DNA of 30,571 nucleotides from positions 1 to 30,571 of the forward strand of contig JAKJFO010000032.1 in assembly GCA_022704885.1 (NCBI GenBank), in the 5' to 3' direction. The translations under genes were made by a program, and so were the position numbers. The notes under the pieces were generated by a model, which was not told where the DNA came from, searched no databases, and worked only from the letters and a program-made list of their open reading frames with translations. Of this stretch, positions 1-9,937 are shown one piece after another (positions within the stretch are counted from its first letter, which is position 1; every line of letters starts with the position of its first letter). This DNA comes from Candidatus Rifleibacteriota bacterium. GTDB lineage: Bacteria > Riflebacteria > Ozemobacteria > Ozemobacterales > Ozemobacteraceae.

Positions 1-1
1 G

Positions 2-556
2 AACCGCCGCGAAGACGCGCAGGTCAGCATCGAACTTGCTTCATCACGAGGCTACGTCGGACAGGGCAACAGCGTCAGAGTCTGGGTCATGAACAGCAAG
101 AACGAGCTGCAGGCCAATGCCCAGGTCAGTCTGACCATAACTGACGAACGCGCTGGCAGCACCAGCCTGCCCTGCATCGAAACTTCCGAAAAGGGTTGTT
201 ATGAAACCGCCTTTATACCGGCTTTCAGAGGCCTGCACCGCCTTGAAGCCGAAGCAAGATACCAGGGTCGTGAGCTGGGCCGCGCCAAAAGCGAAATTCT
301 CATCGAATTATCGACCGCCGAGTTTGACGAGCCCATCGTCAAAACCAGCCTGATGACACAGCTCGCCAGTGATACCGGCGGAATATTCGCAACTGTCGAT
401 CAGGCTTCGAAAATTGTCGAGGCAATCGACGCCGAACCTGGGCAGAAGCTGGAAAGCAAGAGCATCGACCTGCGCGACAGCTGGTTACTGCTGATTATTC
501 TTCTGGTTCTGCCTATGGTAGAATGGTATCTGCGAAGAATCAGGGGGTTGAGTTGA
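2..556 (+). CDS. C-terminal part of a membrane-anchored Bat/glutamine-amidotransferase-type envelope protein (5' end outside window)
   Basis: The frame is open from the first bases of the window, so the gene begins upstream; the first ATG inside it (position 89) is internal. The visible 184 residues contain beta-rich, Ig-like sequence and end in one hydrophobic helix (SWLLLIILLVLPMVEWYLRR) followed by a short basic tail. A terminal helix closing with a 'EW-LRR-GL' pattern is what I know from the large membrane proteins (VWA or amidotransferase-like ectodomain plus C-terminal anchor) found beside DUF4159 and DUF4175 genes in Bat/MoxR-type clusters. The next gene starts at the base after the stop codon, so the two are co-transcribed. 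The ectodomain that would define the subfamily lies outside the window, so a precise name is not possible. Confidence 0.8.
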   Translation, partial: NRREDAQVSIELASSRGYVGQGNSVRVWVMNSKNELQANAQVSLTITDERAGSTSLPCIETSEKGCYETAFIPAFRGLHRLEAEARYQGRELGRAKSEILIELSTAEFDEPIVKTSLMTQLASDTGGIFATVDQASKIVEAIDAEPGQKLESKSIDLRDSWLLLIILLVLPMVEWYLRRIRGLS

Positions 557-1243
557 ATGACCTCTAACCGGCATATTTCAATCATGCTGCTGATAGCCAC
601 AGTGCTATGTCTTAACGGCATTTCTGCAAGTCATGCCGCAGATTTTGACCGTATCATCATTCCGCGGGTCAAGTATGGTGGCGGCGGTGACTGGTATACC
701 GGGCCAACCTCGATGCCAAATCTTCTCAAACAGGCATCAGAACGCCTGCAACTGCCGACTCAGCCGGAAAACATTGCTGTTTCTATATCTGACCCCGAGC
801 TTTTTCGCTACCCGATGCTTTATCTGACCGGACACGGACAGGTTCGCTTCAGCGATTTCGAGATAAACACACTGCTCAACTATCTCGACAATGGCGGCTT
901 TCTCTGGGTTAACGACAGTTACGGCATCGACCGTTTCATCAGACGCGAAGTCCGCCGGCTCTACCCCGACCGCGAATTCGAGCAGCTGCCAGCTGATCAT
1001 GCTATTTTCAGAATGGTCTATGACTTTCCCGAGGGCCTGCCCAAAATTCATGAACATGACGGCAAGCCCCCGGCGGCTTATGCGCTATTCGACAAGGGCC
1101 GCATGAAAATTCTCTACACCTGGGAGTCTGACATCGGCGACGGTCTCGAAGACGCAGGCATTCACAAAGTCGACACTCCCGAAATACGTGAGAAAGCGAT
1201 GCAGATGGCACTCAACCTTCTCGCTTACGTGATGATGCAGTGA
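557..1243 (+). CDS. Secreted DUF4159 domain protein
   Basis: This is a 228-aa protein with a clear signal peptide (hydrophobic core at residues 8-24, cleavage probably after Ala28 in SHAA|DF). The mature part carries the features I associate with DUF4159: an early RVKYGGGGDWYTGP segment, then YLTGHGQVRFSDFE and LLNYLDNGGFLWVNDSYG near residues 90-125. This resembles the glutamine-amidotransferase-like fold in which a 'flap' over a pocket is formed after a strand ending in G-H-G. The biochemical role of DUF4159 is not established. The start codon directly follows the upstream stop, and the next gene begins 8 nt after this stop. Position between a Bat-type membrane protein and a DUF4175 protein is the usual context of this family. 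Confidence 0.88.
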   Translation: MTSNRHISIMLLIATVLCLNGISASHAADFDRIIIPRVKYGGGGDWYTGPTSMPNLLKQASERLQLPTQPENIAVSISDPELFRYPMLYLTGHGQVRFSDFEINTLLNYLDNGGFLWVNDSYGIDRFIRREVRRLYPDREFEQLPADHAIFRMVYDFPEGLPKIHEHDGKPPAAYALFDKGRMKILYTWESDIGDGLEDAGIHKVDTPEIREKAMQMALNLLAYVMMQ

Positions 1244-1250
1244 GGCAAGC

Positions 1251-4200
1251 ATGCACAACGAAAACCTGAATCTGCTGCTCAAAAACTACCAGCAACTGCG
1301 TGACCAGCTGCAGCAGACGCTCAATTCCTACAAATACGGACGACAGCTGCGGGTTGTCATGTCTTGCGCATTCTGGGCGCTGGTATCGTTCTTCATGCTG
1401 CTGCTCATCTTCATGCTGGCAGAACGCACGCCCATACAGTCGGAAGCAGTGCGCTGGGTTCTGGCGCTGGTGCTTTACTGGCTGCTGCTGTGGTGGCTGT
1501 TGCATGCCTTCAGAGCGATATTACACCCGCCGCCTGATACCGGCCTCGCTGTCGAAATCGAGGCGACGACAGGAAAGTTCAAATCAGGTCTGTCGAGTGC
1601 CATCGAGTTCTGCGATTCAGCCCGGCCAGCCGCCGACAACCGAACCTCCGAAACCATGCGGCGGATAACCATTGCTCAAGCCGCTGAACAGCTGCAGTCT
1701 GAAGACATCAAACATTCGCTCAAAGCCTTTTCGCGGCGGCGATCGGCTTTTACCATGCTGTTTTTCATGATACTGACAGCGCTCTGGTACTTTCTCTCTC
1801 CGGTCGAAGTTATGACTGGCGCCGGCCGTCTGCTGTTTCCATTACGGCCGATTCAGCCATGGTCTACCCTCGAAATACTGGTTGAGCCAGAACATGCCCT
1901 GGTAGCTATGGGCGAAAGCCTCGAAATCTCGGCGCGTCCTTCGCGGCAGATCAGCGAACCGATCGTTCTCGAACTTTTTGCCCCCGACAAGACCGAAGGA
2001 AGCCGGGTCGAGATGTATCCAGATGCTACTGCCAGCGAAAGCCGCTTCGTTTACACGCTCAACAGCCTGCAGGAATCAGTCGACTATCGCGTCACCTGTG
2101 AAAAGTTCAGCACCATGCGCTATTCGATCAAGGTCATGCCGCGACCACAGGTCAAAACTCTTCAGTTAACACTGTTTCAACCAGCCTATATCGCTACCCA
2201 GCCGATCAGGCTGCCCGAAAACACCGGCGACACCACGGTACTGGCTGGCAGCCGCGTTAAAATCGAAGTCACCGCCGATCAAAATCTTGCTTCTGGCGGG
2301 CTGATTCTAAACCCGGGCGCGACGCAGACCTGCGACATAGTCAGCCGCAACCGCTTTACTTACGAATTCGCAGTGGCCACCAGCACGACATTCAGCATCT
2401 TTCTCGAAAACGAGATGGGCCTGCGTAACGAAAAGCCGGTTTCTTACACCATCGCCGCAACTACCGACAACCCACCGACAATCGAACTGCTAAAACCGGC
2501 TCAGGATGTGCCATTTCCGACCAGCCGACGACTCGACATCAAAGTTGCAGCGCGTGACGATTACGGCGTCAAAGCGACCATTCTATTCTACAAGGTTGGC
2601 GACCGCGATTCCCTGATACCTCAGAATCTTAAACCAAATTTCAAACCGGTTACTGAATTCGAAGTCGAGTTTCCGTGGATGCTCGACACTCTCGCTCTGC
2701 AGCCCGGCACGAAGGTCAGCTATTTCGTGCAGGCCGAAGATGCCTGTCAGCCACAACCAAATGTGGCGACAACTCCGACTTATTTTATCAACATGCCATC
2801 GATGTATGACATGTATCGAGGCGAAGAAATGTCGCAGGGCGAAGTCAACCAGAAGCTTGAAGAATTCATGGAAAACCAGAAAATGCGCCGAGAGGCTTTG
2901 ATGAAGGCCTACGAGCAGATCAAGCATGAAGAGAAACTCGATTTCGAAGCTTCGCAGGCAATCGAAAAGGCCATCGAGCAGGGCGAGAAAAGCCAGCAGG
3001 AAGCAGAAGACATTCTCGAGGCCTTCAAAAAGATGCAGGAAAATATGGAAAACAACCCGCTGAGCTCGCCAGAAGCGCTCGAACGCATGCAGAAAGTCAG
3101 CGAACTGCTCAATGAGGTTCTCGATGACGACACCAAACGCATGATGGAACAGCTTAGAGAATCTCTGAAAGACCTTAAAATCGACCCGAAAGACATCGAA
3201 AAATACGAAGAAGCCTTCAAAATGGAAGAATACCTGAAAGGTCTCGACCGCACTATCGACCTGCTGACGCAGGTGCGCGAACAGCAGAAACTAAATTCAC
3301 TGGCGCTCGCCATCGAAGATCTGCTTCGCCGTCAGGAGCAGATCGCGTCTGAAACCGCCGCACTCAAAGAAAAATTGGCAAACGAAGGTCTCAGCGCCGA
3401 AGAAGAATCGCAGCTCAAAGACCTCGCCGACCAGCAGGAAAAGATCGGCCAGGAGCTCGAACAGCTGCAGAAACAGTCTGAAGAAATAACAAAAGACCGC
3501 AAACAGGACGACTTTCAACAAAATCCGCTGCTCGAAGACGTCAAGAATATCCGTGACCGCATGCAGAAAGAGAACTACCAGCAGCGCAGTGAAGACATCA
3601 AAAAAGACATGCAGAAAAAGGATCTCGATTCGGCGCAGCAGAACCAGCAGAACATGCTGAAGTTTCTTGAATCGCTGAAAAAGGATTCTGAACAGATCTG
3701 CCAGCAATGCTCTGGCGGCGCGCCGCCGCAGATCGACCTTTCTGCCTTTATCAGACGGGCATTACAGGTATCACACGATCAGGAAATGCTTTATCGCGAA
3801 ATATCCGAGCTTCCCGAACAGTTCATGCGCGGGCAGCGGCCCGAAATCGAAGGGCTGATCGATCAGGTTTCGGTGCTGCAGGTTCTGGTAAAACAGCAGG
3901 GCAGCGAACTTGGCGATGACCTCGAACAGTATGTCAGAAGCAGTTTTGCGGTAGATCCTGCCGCTCTCGAACCGCTCAGAGGCACTCAGCCCCTGTTCGC
4001 AGCCATAGTCAAGAACCTCGAAGACCGGGCGCTGAGTTCGTCGCGCGAAGACCAGCTCGAAATCATCAGACGTTTCAACCAGCTCGCAATCGAGCTGATG
4101 AAAGCCCAGGACCAGTCAGGCTCGTCAGGCTCTGCCAACCCGATGGATGCCCTGCAGCAGTTCAAAGATCTGACCCGGCGCCAGCTCAGTCTTTATCAGC

Positions 4201-4682
4201 AGATGATGCAGCGCCAGATGTCGCCACAGAGTCAGCAGACCATGGAACAACTGCAGCGCATGGCCATGGAACAACGTATGGTCAGAGAAGCCCTCGAAAA
4301 GCTGATGCGTGAGAGCCGGCAACAGATGAATTCGCTTGGCCGTCTCGACGATGTCATTGATGATATGAAAGACCTCGAAACCGAAATTCTCGACCCTGAA
4401 ATGCGCCGCAAAGTCGCTGAAAAGCAGAAATCGATATACGACCGCATGCTGCGCGCCCAGAAGGCGATCAAAGATCGCGACGAAGAGAGTGAAGAACGCA
4501 AAGCCCGACAGGCAGAGATAATCAAACAGCAGCAGCCCGACAAACCTCTCGGCGAAATTGGCAGTGACACACGCGATCTGAGCCGCGACTTTCTCGGCGA
4601 TCTCAAAGAAGAGTTTCCCGAGGCTTACAAGCCGATGCTGAACGACTACTTCAAGTCGCTCAACATCTACGGGGGTAACTGA
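1251..4682 (+). CDS. DUF4175-like inner-membrane protein with long coiled coil
   Basis: The 1143-aa product has three N-terminal hydrophobic segments (about residues 35-56, 67-90 and 166-183). A beta-rich, Ig-like region (about 190-500) would be periplasmic. Then comes a very long Glu/Gln/Lys-rich coiled coil (about 520-1120) full of QEQ, EKI and QQQ heptads. This layout matches the DUF4175 family that follows DUF4159 in Bat-type clusters. The family is uncharacterised; a scaffold or tether in the periplasm is inference from the architecture. No catalytic motif was seen. The 3' end overlaps the next start in a TGATG arrangement, indicating translational coupling. Confidence 0.82.
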   Translation: MHNENLNLLLKNYQQLRDQLQQTLNSYKYGRQLRVVMSCAFWALVSFFMLLLIFMLAERTPIQSEAVRWVLALVLYWLLLWWLLHAFRAILHPPPDTGLAVEIEATTGKFKSGLSSAIEFCDSARPAADNRTSETMRRITIAQAAEQLQSEDIKHSLKAFSRRRSAFTMLFFMILTALWYFLSPVEVMTGAGRLLFPLRPIQPWSTLEILVEPEHALVAMGESLEISARPSRQISEPIVLELFAPDKTEGSRVEMYPDATASESRFVYTLNSLQESVDYRVTCEKFSTMRYSIKVMPRPQVKTLQLTLFQPAYIATQPIRLPENTGDTTVLAGSRVKIEVTADQNLASGGLILNPGATQTCDIVSRNRFTYEFAVATSTTFSIFLENEMGLRNEKPVSYTIAATTDNPPTIELLKPAQDVPFPTSRRLDIKVAARDDYGVKATILFYKVGDRDSLIPQNLKPNFKPVTEFEVEFPWMLDTLALQPGTKVSYFVQAEDACQPQPNVATTPTYFINMPSMYDMYRGEEMSQGEVNQKLEEFMENQKMRREALMKAYEQIKHEEKLDFEASQAIEKAIEQGEKSQQEAEDILEAFKKMQENMENNPLSSPEALERMQKVSELLNEVLDDDTKRMMEQLRESLKDLKIDPKDIEKYEEAFKMEEYLKGLDRTIDLLTQVREQQKLNSLALAIEDLLRRQEQIASETAALKEKLANEGLSAEEESQLKDLADQQEKIGQELEQLQKQSEEITKDRKQDDFQQNPLLEDVKNIRDRMQKENYQQRSEDIKKDMQKKDLDSAQQNQQNMLKFLESLKKDSEQICQQCSGGAPPQIDLSAFIRRALQVSHDQEMLYREISELPEQFMRGQRPEIEGLIDQVSVLQVLVKQQGSELGDDLEQYVRSSFAVDPAALEPLRGTQPLFAAIVKNLEDRALSSSREDQLEIIRRFNQLAIELMKAQDQSGSSGSANPMDALQQFKDLTRRQLSLYQQMMQRQMSPQSQQTMEQLQRMAMEQRMVREALEKLMRESRQQMNSLGRLDDVIDDMKDLETEILDPEMRRKVAEKQKSIYDRMLRAQKAIKDRDEESEERKARQAEIIKQQQPDKPLGEIGSDTRDLSRDFLGDLKEEFPEAYKPMLNDYFKSLNIYGGN

Positions 4683-7060
4683 TGAAAAAAATCCTGCTCA
4701 TCGCCATCTCAGCAGTCATGCTGGCAACAATTCTTCTGGCCCAGACTGTCAACTTCAACCCTGACGCAGCAGCGCTCTATCAGAATGCCATGAACCTGCT
4801 GCGCCTGCGACGGCTTACTGCCGCCGATCAGCAGTTCCGCGAACTCATCGAAAAATTTCCCGATGATATTCATGTAACACTGGCACGTCGGCAGCTCGCC
4901 AGTATTCTGCGCGATCTCAGACAGTATGATCAGGCGATCGAAATGCTCAAAGCGATTCTCGACAGCGAGAATTCGCCAGACAACCAGCGTTATGCACAGC
5001 AGGAAATACTCAACATTCTGCATGAAACACAGCGCTTTCGCCAGGGCATCGAATTGATCGAAGAGTGGCGCCGCAAAGCGCCGGAAGATGTATTTTTAAG
5101 CCGGCAGCTGGCAAGATTTTATCTGCAGTCTGGCCGTAAAGACGAAGCCTGGCTTTTGCTCGAGTCGATAATGGAGCAGTCACAATCTGCTCCAGAAGCT
5201 TTTAAAGACCTGCTGGAACTGGCATTGCGCAGCGGCGAAATCGAAAAACTCATGCAGGTCATCGAGAGTCGGCGGGCGCGCTGGCGCAGTACGGTTTATG
5301 CCGACTACATGTCAGACTGCTATCTGGCGCTGGGCCGCAAGGATAAAGCGGTAGAAGTTCTCAACGAGATTGCCGAAGTCAAAGAACATCCACTGTTATT
5401 GAGTAAACTCGCCGATCTTCAGATTTCTCTCGGCAGACACGAAGATGCACAGAACAGCCTGAAATTGCTGCTCAAATTGATGCCTGACGACTGGAACGCC
5501 CTGCGGCGCCTCGGTCACTGTCTGTTCATGCAGAACAAAAAAACAGAAGCGCTCGAGACCTGGCGGGCACCTCTTAAATACCCTTTCATGCAACGCCGCG
5601 AGTTCTATCAGGACTACACAACCGTTCTTATCGAGCATCAACTCTATGACGAGGCTCTGCAGGCATTCAACGAAGCACGCAAGGCGTTGCAGCAGCCGAC
5701 CATGTTTGCCGAGGAATATGCCAGCGTTCTCGATGCGCTTGGCCGCAGTGACGAAGCCCTCGAAGAATATCTCAAAGTTCTGGGTGAGGGATTTTACCGT
5801 CCCGAGGTTTTTGAAAAACTTTATCATGCCTTTGAGAGAGGCTTTGATCTTGAAGCTGGGCTCAGACGAATGCGACAACAGAGCAGTTATAATCTGGCCA
5901 TACTGCAGGCCCTGCTCGAGCTTTATTTTCGCAGAGCAGACATGAAAGACCTTCAGGAAGTAAGTGACATAGTAAAAGGCTCAGGCGGCAATCTTGACGA
6001 GGTTTTTTACGAACGCCTCAACCAGGAAGCGCTGCTTCTTCCCGGTGAATTTCATTTCGTCATCACCCGCATGGTCATGCAGTCTCGAACCGACAGCGGC
6101 CTGGCTCTTCGCCTTGCCATGCTGCTGCTCGAAATGGGTCCCAACGATCACATCTGGCGCAAAGACGCTTATGCGGCAGCCAAGGAAGTTGCAGATCGCA
6201 AAGTGGTAGCTGATGCGCATCTCAAGTCGCTTCTTCTGATAAAACTGGCAGAATATGCCTTGTATGAGTTCAACGACACCCGGTCTGCCCATGGTTTTCT
6301 CGACAGTATTCTGCAGACAGAACTGATGCGGGCAGTGCCTGATCTCGCGGTAAGAGCCGCGATAGTCAAAGCCAGAATCATGATTTTTGAAGAAAACTAC
6401 CCGACCGCGCTGGAACTTCTCAAGCAGAACGAAGAAATCGTAAAACGCGCCAATCAGGATCTGTTCTCTGGCGACCCGATTTCTGAATCTGACTTTCAGG
6501 CGCTTATACACCTCGAGCGCGCGCGCCTGCATGCACACAAGGGTGATTACCAGAACTCGTTGCAGGAACTCAAGATCATCATCGATGAATTCAGCGAGTC
6601 AGAGTGGGTTAATGACGCGCTGGAAATGGCGAACTTCATTACCCGCCGTTCGACCGGCGATTTTGCACTGCTAAAAACCGCGCTGAAGGCAGAACGGTTG
6701 ACCATGACCGGTCAGCACCAGGCTGCCCGCGACGAACTCAAAGCCGCGATTACGGCCAATGCCACGGCATCGACCGTAATTGACGAGATGCGTGCCGAAA
6801 TGATCGAGCTGCAGAAGCACGACACCGATCCGGCCACCCTGATCACCGAGATCGACCAATACGCAAAAGAGAAACCAGGCAGCCACAAAACCGCCGACCT
6901 GTGGGAACTCAAATGGCGGCTGATGAAACAAAAATCAGCAGCTCCGGCAGAGATTCGCGAACATCTGCAGACTTTTATCGACAATTTTCCAGCCGATCTG
7001 CGAAGCGGCAGATTCAAGAAGATGCTTGTCCATAAGGCTGAACAGGAGAAAAACAGGTGA
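4682..7060 (+). CDS. Secreted tetratricopeptide-repeat (TPR) protein
   Basis: This 792-aa protein has an N-terminal signal peptide (MKKILLIAISAVMLATILLA, cleavage near residue 20). The rest is almost entirely helical TPR-like pairs, with recognisable patterns such as A-x-x-QFRELIEKFPDD, YDQAIEMLKAIL, GRKDEAWLLLESI, GRKDKAVEVLNEI and DEALQAFNEARKAL. TPR arrays are protein-interaction scaffolds, so it probably assembles with neighbouring envelope proteins; no enzymatic domain is seen. Its ATG overlaps the upstream TGA by one base and its stop overlaps the following GTG start by four bases (GTGA), so it sits in the middle of a coupled operon. Specific function is unknown. Confidence 0.85.
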   Translation: MKKILLIAISAVMLATILLAQTVNFNPDAAALYQNAMNLLRLRRLTAADQQFRELIEKFPDDIHVTLARRQLASILRDLRQYDQAIEMLKAILDSENSPDNQRYAQQEILNILHETQRFRQGIELIEEWRRKAPEDVFLSRQLARFYLQSGRKDEAWLLLESIMEQSQSAPEAFKDLLELALRSGEIEKLMQVIESRRARWRSTVYADYMSDCYLALGRKDKAVEVLNEIAEVKEHPLLLSKLADLQISLGRHEDAQNSLKLLLKLMPDDWNALRRLGHCLFMQNKKTEALETWRAPLKYPFMQRREFYQDYTTVLIEHQLYDEALQAFNEARKALQQPTMFAEEYASVLDALGRSDEALEEYLKVLGEGFYRPEVFEKLYHAFERGFDLEAGLRRMRQQSSYNLAILQALLELYFRRADMKDLQEVSDIVKGSGGNLDEVFYERLNQEALLLPGEFHFVITRMVMQSRTDSGLALRLAMLLLEMGPNDHIWRKDAYAAAKEVADRKVVADAHLKSLLLIKLAEYALYEFNDTRSAHGFLDSILQTELMRAVPDLAVRAAIVKARIMIFEENYPTALELLKQNEEIVKRANQDLFSGDPISESDFQALIHLERARLHAHKGDYQNSLQELKIIIDEFSESEWVNDALEMANFITRRSTGDFALLKTALKAERLTMTGQHQAARDELKAAITANATASTVIDEMRAEMIELQKHDTDPATLITEIDQYAKEKPGSHKTADLWELKWRLMKQKSAAPAEIREHLQTFIDNFPADLRSGRFKKMLVHKAEQEKNR

Positions 7061-8313
7061 GAAAATCTGGTTATATCTGGTTTCTGATGCTACTGTGCCT
7101 CATCTGTCGACCGCTTTCGGCGCAGAAACTGCTGATTCCCATGGATGACGCTCAGGCTGACCATCTTCGCGCTTACGGCGTAACCTACTGGATACTCGAC
7201 AAAACCGGCACTGATGTCGAGTGGCTGCTGAATTTCCGCGGCGGATCTTTTCTCGCGGACGATCTCGAAGAAATCCGGCAGCGGGCACGTACGGCCGGAG
7301 TGACTGTGCAGCCTGTCGACAGCGGCGAAATCAACAGTATTTACGCACTTATCGAAGAAGAAAACATGGAGCGGGTGTTGCTGGAGAAGGCGCCGAAAGT
7401 CGCCGTTTACTCGCCAGACTATGCCGAACCCTGGGATGACGCGGTCACACTCGTTCTTACCTACTCCGAGATACCGTTCGACAAGTTTTATGACAAGGAA
7501 GTCATCAACGGCGACATCGCAAAGTATGACTGGGTGCATCTGCATCATGAAGATTTTACCGGGCAGTTCGGCAAATTCTACGGCTCGTTTCGCTTCGTCG
7601 ACTGGTACCGCAAACAGGTGACCCGCAACCAGCTCGAAGCGCAGAAATTCGGGTTCAAAAAGGTCAGCGAGCTTAAGCTTGCGGTTGCGCGCGGCATAAA
7701 AAAATTCGTGCTCGACGGCGGTTTTCTGTTCGCGATGTGCTCGGCGGCCGACAGTCTCGATATAGCGCTGGCCGCCAATGGCGTCGACATCATTGCCCGG
7801 GAGATCGACGGTGACGACCCCGACCCGCTTGCTCAGAGCAAGCTCGATTATTCTCAGAGTCTTGCATTCACTGATTTCAAGCTGATTATCGACCCAATGG
7901 AATATGAATTCTCCGATATCGATGTTTCGAACAACTATACCGGCGAAGCCGGATCGTTCAAACTTTTTGAATTTGCCGCCAAGGTCGACCCGATTCCAAC
8001 CATGCTCACCCAGAACCACCGCAATGTCATCGATGGCTTTTTCGGCCAGACCACCGGTTTTCGCAAGTCGCTTGTCAAACCCTATGTCGTCATCATGGGC
8101 GAAAACAACGACGGCGTTTCGGTTAAATACCTGCGCGGCGACCTCGGCAAGGGCTTTTTCAGCTTCTATGGCGGGCACGACCCGGCCGATGTCAGTCATA
8201 TCGTCGGCGAAGGCCCGACACGCCTCGAACTGCACAAAAACAGCCCGGGATATCGCCTGATTCTCAACAACATTCTTTTCCCGGCGGCTAAAAAGAAAGA
8301 GCGCAAAACCTGA
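7057..8313 (+). CDS. Secreted conserved protein of the type often labelled 'asparagine synthetase B' (function unknown)
   Basis: The 418-aa protein starts at GTG 7057, with AGGAG at 7044-7048 and a four-base overlap with the upstream stop. A signal peptide (residues 1-22, ending PLSA|QK) precedes KLLIPMDDAQADHLRAYG and a conserved-looking WLLNFRGGSF block. I recall similar secreted proteins in several bacterial phyla being annotated 'asparagine synthetase B', but I see no glutaminase Cys2 or ATP-binding synthetase motif, so that label should not be believed. The centre (DWVHLHHEDFTG, then a 'FLFAMCSAAD' block near residue 226, and FYGGHDP near the end) is suggestive of a ThuA/amidotransferase-like fold. 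That fold is inference. The gene lies within the DUF4159/DUF4175 operon. Confidence 0.75.
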   Translation: MRKSGYIWFLMLLCLICRPLSAQKLLIPMDDAQADHLRAYGVTYWILDKTGTDVEWLLNFRGGSFLADDLEEIRQRARTAGVTVQPVDSGEINSIYALIEEENMERVLLEKAPKVAVYSPDYAEPWDDAVTLVLTYSEIPFDKFYDKEVINGDIAKYDWVHLHHEDFTGQFGKFYGSFRFVDWYRKQVTRNQLEAQKFGFKKVSELKLAVARGIKKFVLDGGFLFAMCSAADSLDIALAANGVDIIAREIDGDDPDPLAQSKLDYSQSLAFTDFKLIIDPMEYEFSDIDVSNNYTGEAGSFKLFEFAAKVDPIPTMLTQNHRNVIDGFFGQTTGFRKSLVKPYVVIMGENNDGVSVKYLRGDLGKGFFSFYGGHDPADVSHIVGEGPTRLELHKNSPGYRLILNNILFPAAKKKERKT

Positions 8314-8347
8314 GCATTTCGAGTCATACCAAAGATCAGAGGCCACG

Positions 8348-9937
8348 ATGATCTCGATGTTTCTGCACCTGCTGGTGCTTGCCTATGGCACCGTAACTTT
8401 TGCCGGCAGCTTGAACTGGGCGCCGGTAAGTTTCATGGTCGTCTGGGGCTACCTGACGCTGCTCATTCTGGTGCACTGGCTGCCCGATTATGTCGATGCC
8501 GAAGTCGAAGCCGTCAGAATACCATCGTTCATCAAGACACAGGAAATTTTTCAGTGGGCGATAGTGCTGTGGATACTGCTGCTGCAGGCAGGCACCGACC
8601 CGGCAACTCTCAGCCTTCCCGCGCTGGTCGAACGGCTGCCACAGACGCTGCCGATGCTGGTTTCGCTGACTCTCTATATCGCGCTGGCAAAACCGGCCTT
8701 CTTTGAGTTTTATCGGCTGTTCAAGCCTGTACTCGATCTTAGACAGACCGCCAGTGATTTTTTCAGGGCACGCATGACCGTGCCCATTCTGTTTTTTCCA
8801 CCAATCATGCTGTGGATGTTGATCGAAGATCTCAGCAGTGGCGGCATCAAACCGCTTACTGAAATCAGGCTGATGGCGGCTGCGCCACTGTTTTTCGTTC
8901 TGCTCTATCTGATGGCACCCAAGCTTTTCAACCTGGCCTGGCGGGCCGAAGACAACGATGACCCCGAACTCGACGACATGCTCAAACGCCTGTCAGAAAA
9001 GGCCGAATCAAGGGTGGCCGGAGTCAAGATCTGGAACACTTTTAACGAACCGGTTCCCAATGCTGCTGTCGCCGGACTGCTGCCGCGCTATCGCTTTGTC
9101 TACATCACGCGCTATCTGCTCGGCATGTTCACACCACCGCAGGTAGAAGGCGTCGTCGCACACGAACTCGCCCACCTTCGACTCGGGCATGTAACCAGTT
9201 ACATGTTCTACTCTCTCAATCTCATTCTCGTCTCGATCGCTCTCAAACTGTCGCTGCTTCTATATTACCCGCAATATTACCCTGATTCTACAATCTACAC
9301 AGCGATAGAACTGCTGCTGTTTCTTGCCGTGTTCTCGGTCACCTTCACTGCGCTCGCGCGCCACTGCGAATTTCAGGCCGATGCCTTCGCCAGCGAAATT
9401 ACCAGCCCGGATATCTTCGCCTCAACGCTCGAGACCCTCAACAGCATAATTTTGCCGCCGCCATCGATTATTCCAAACTGGTTGCTGACACATCCGCAGA
9501 TTCAAGATAGAATAGCGCGGGTGCGCAATGATGAAAGACATAAAATCGTCGATCTCAAGCGCCATGCTTCGCGACTGCGCTTCTCGATGCTGGCTTCAGG
9601 CCTGGTTCTGCTGCTGTTGACCGCCATACCGGCCAGCGGTGTCAATAAAATTTCAGGTTACCATGAAGCAGTTAAGGCAGGAAACGGCACTCTCGCGGGA
9701 GAGTTGCATCGTTCCCTGCCTGACTGGCTCAAGACACACCCTCTGGTGCTGCAGGAAACCGGCAAGATGGCGGTTAACAGTCAGCGCTGGGTGCTTGCAG
9801 CAGCATTGGCTGCCGAAGCAGAATGGAACCTCAGATTGCTCGACGGCTCACAGGTATTTCATCATCCGGGTTCGCCAGAAGTTACTTTTGACTTCGAGAT
9901 CGTGAAGTTTGTTCTGAAGTCGCTTGACCTCTGGTGA
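8348..9937 (+). CDS. Integral-membrane M48-family zinc metalloprotease
   Basis: The 529-aa protein has the M48 signature VVAHELAHLRLGH with zinc ligands His272 and His276 and catalytic Glu273. The third ligand is Glu341 in CEFQADAFA, the ExxxD pattern of the family. Several hydrophobic helices precede the catalytic domain (about 3-20, 28-45, 66-84, 100-116, 145-163, 173-192). Two more lie between the HExxH and the ExxxD (about 283-312, 317-338), and one near residue 400. This is the HtpX/Ste24-like topology; such enzymes degrade or process membrane proteins in quality control. The N-terminus is longer than in HtpX, so I do not use that symbol. The weak RBS AGAGG precedes ATG 8348. The start is 34 nt after the upstream stop. 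Confidence 0.88.
   Translation: MISMFLHLLVLAYGTVTFAGSLNWAPVSFMVVWGYLTLLILVHWLPDYVDAEVEAVRIPSFIKTQEIFQWAIVLWILLLQAGTDPATLSLPALVERLPQTLPMLVSLTLYIALAKPAFFEFYRLFKPVLDLRQTASDFFRARMTVPILFFPPIMLWMLIEDLSSGGIKPLTEIRLMAAAPLFFVLLYLMAPKLFNLAWRAEDNDDPELDDMLKRLSEKAESRVAGVKIWNTFNEPVPNAAVAGLLPRYRFVYITRYLLGMFTPPQVEGVVAHELAHLRLGHVTSYMFYSLNLILVSIALKLSLLLYYPQYYPDSTIYTAIELLLFLAVFSVTFTALARHCEFQADAFASEITSPDIFASTLETLNSIILPPPSIIPNWLLTHPQIQDRIARVRNDERHKIVDLKRHASRLRFSMLASGLVLLLLTAIPASGVNKISGYHEAVKAGNGTLAGELHRSLPDWLKTHPLVLQETGKMAVNSQRWVLAAALAAEAEWNLRLLDGSQVFHHPGSPEVTFDFEIVKFVLKSLDLW

Noticed and set aside
5981..6538. A 185-codon - strand frame inside the TPR gene
   Set aside because: No RBS, no domain pattern and fully inside a coherent TPR protein; shadow frame.
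7090..8346. A 418-codon open frame on the - strand
   Set aside because: It lies exactly opposite a convincing secreted-protein gene, has no RBS and reads as a compositional mirror image; the strong codon bias of the real gene keeps the antisense frame open.
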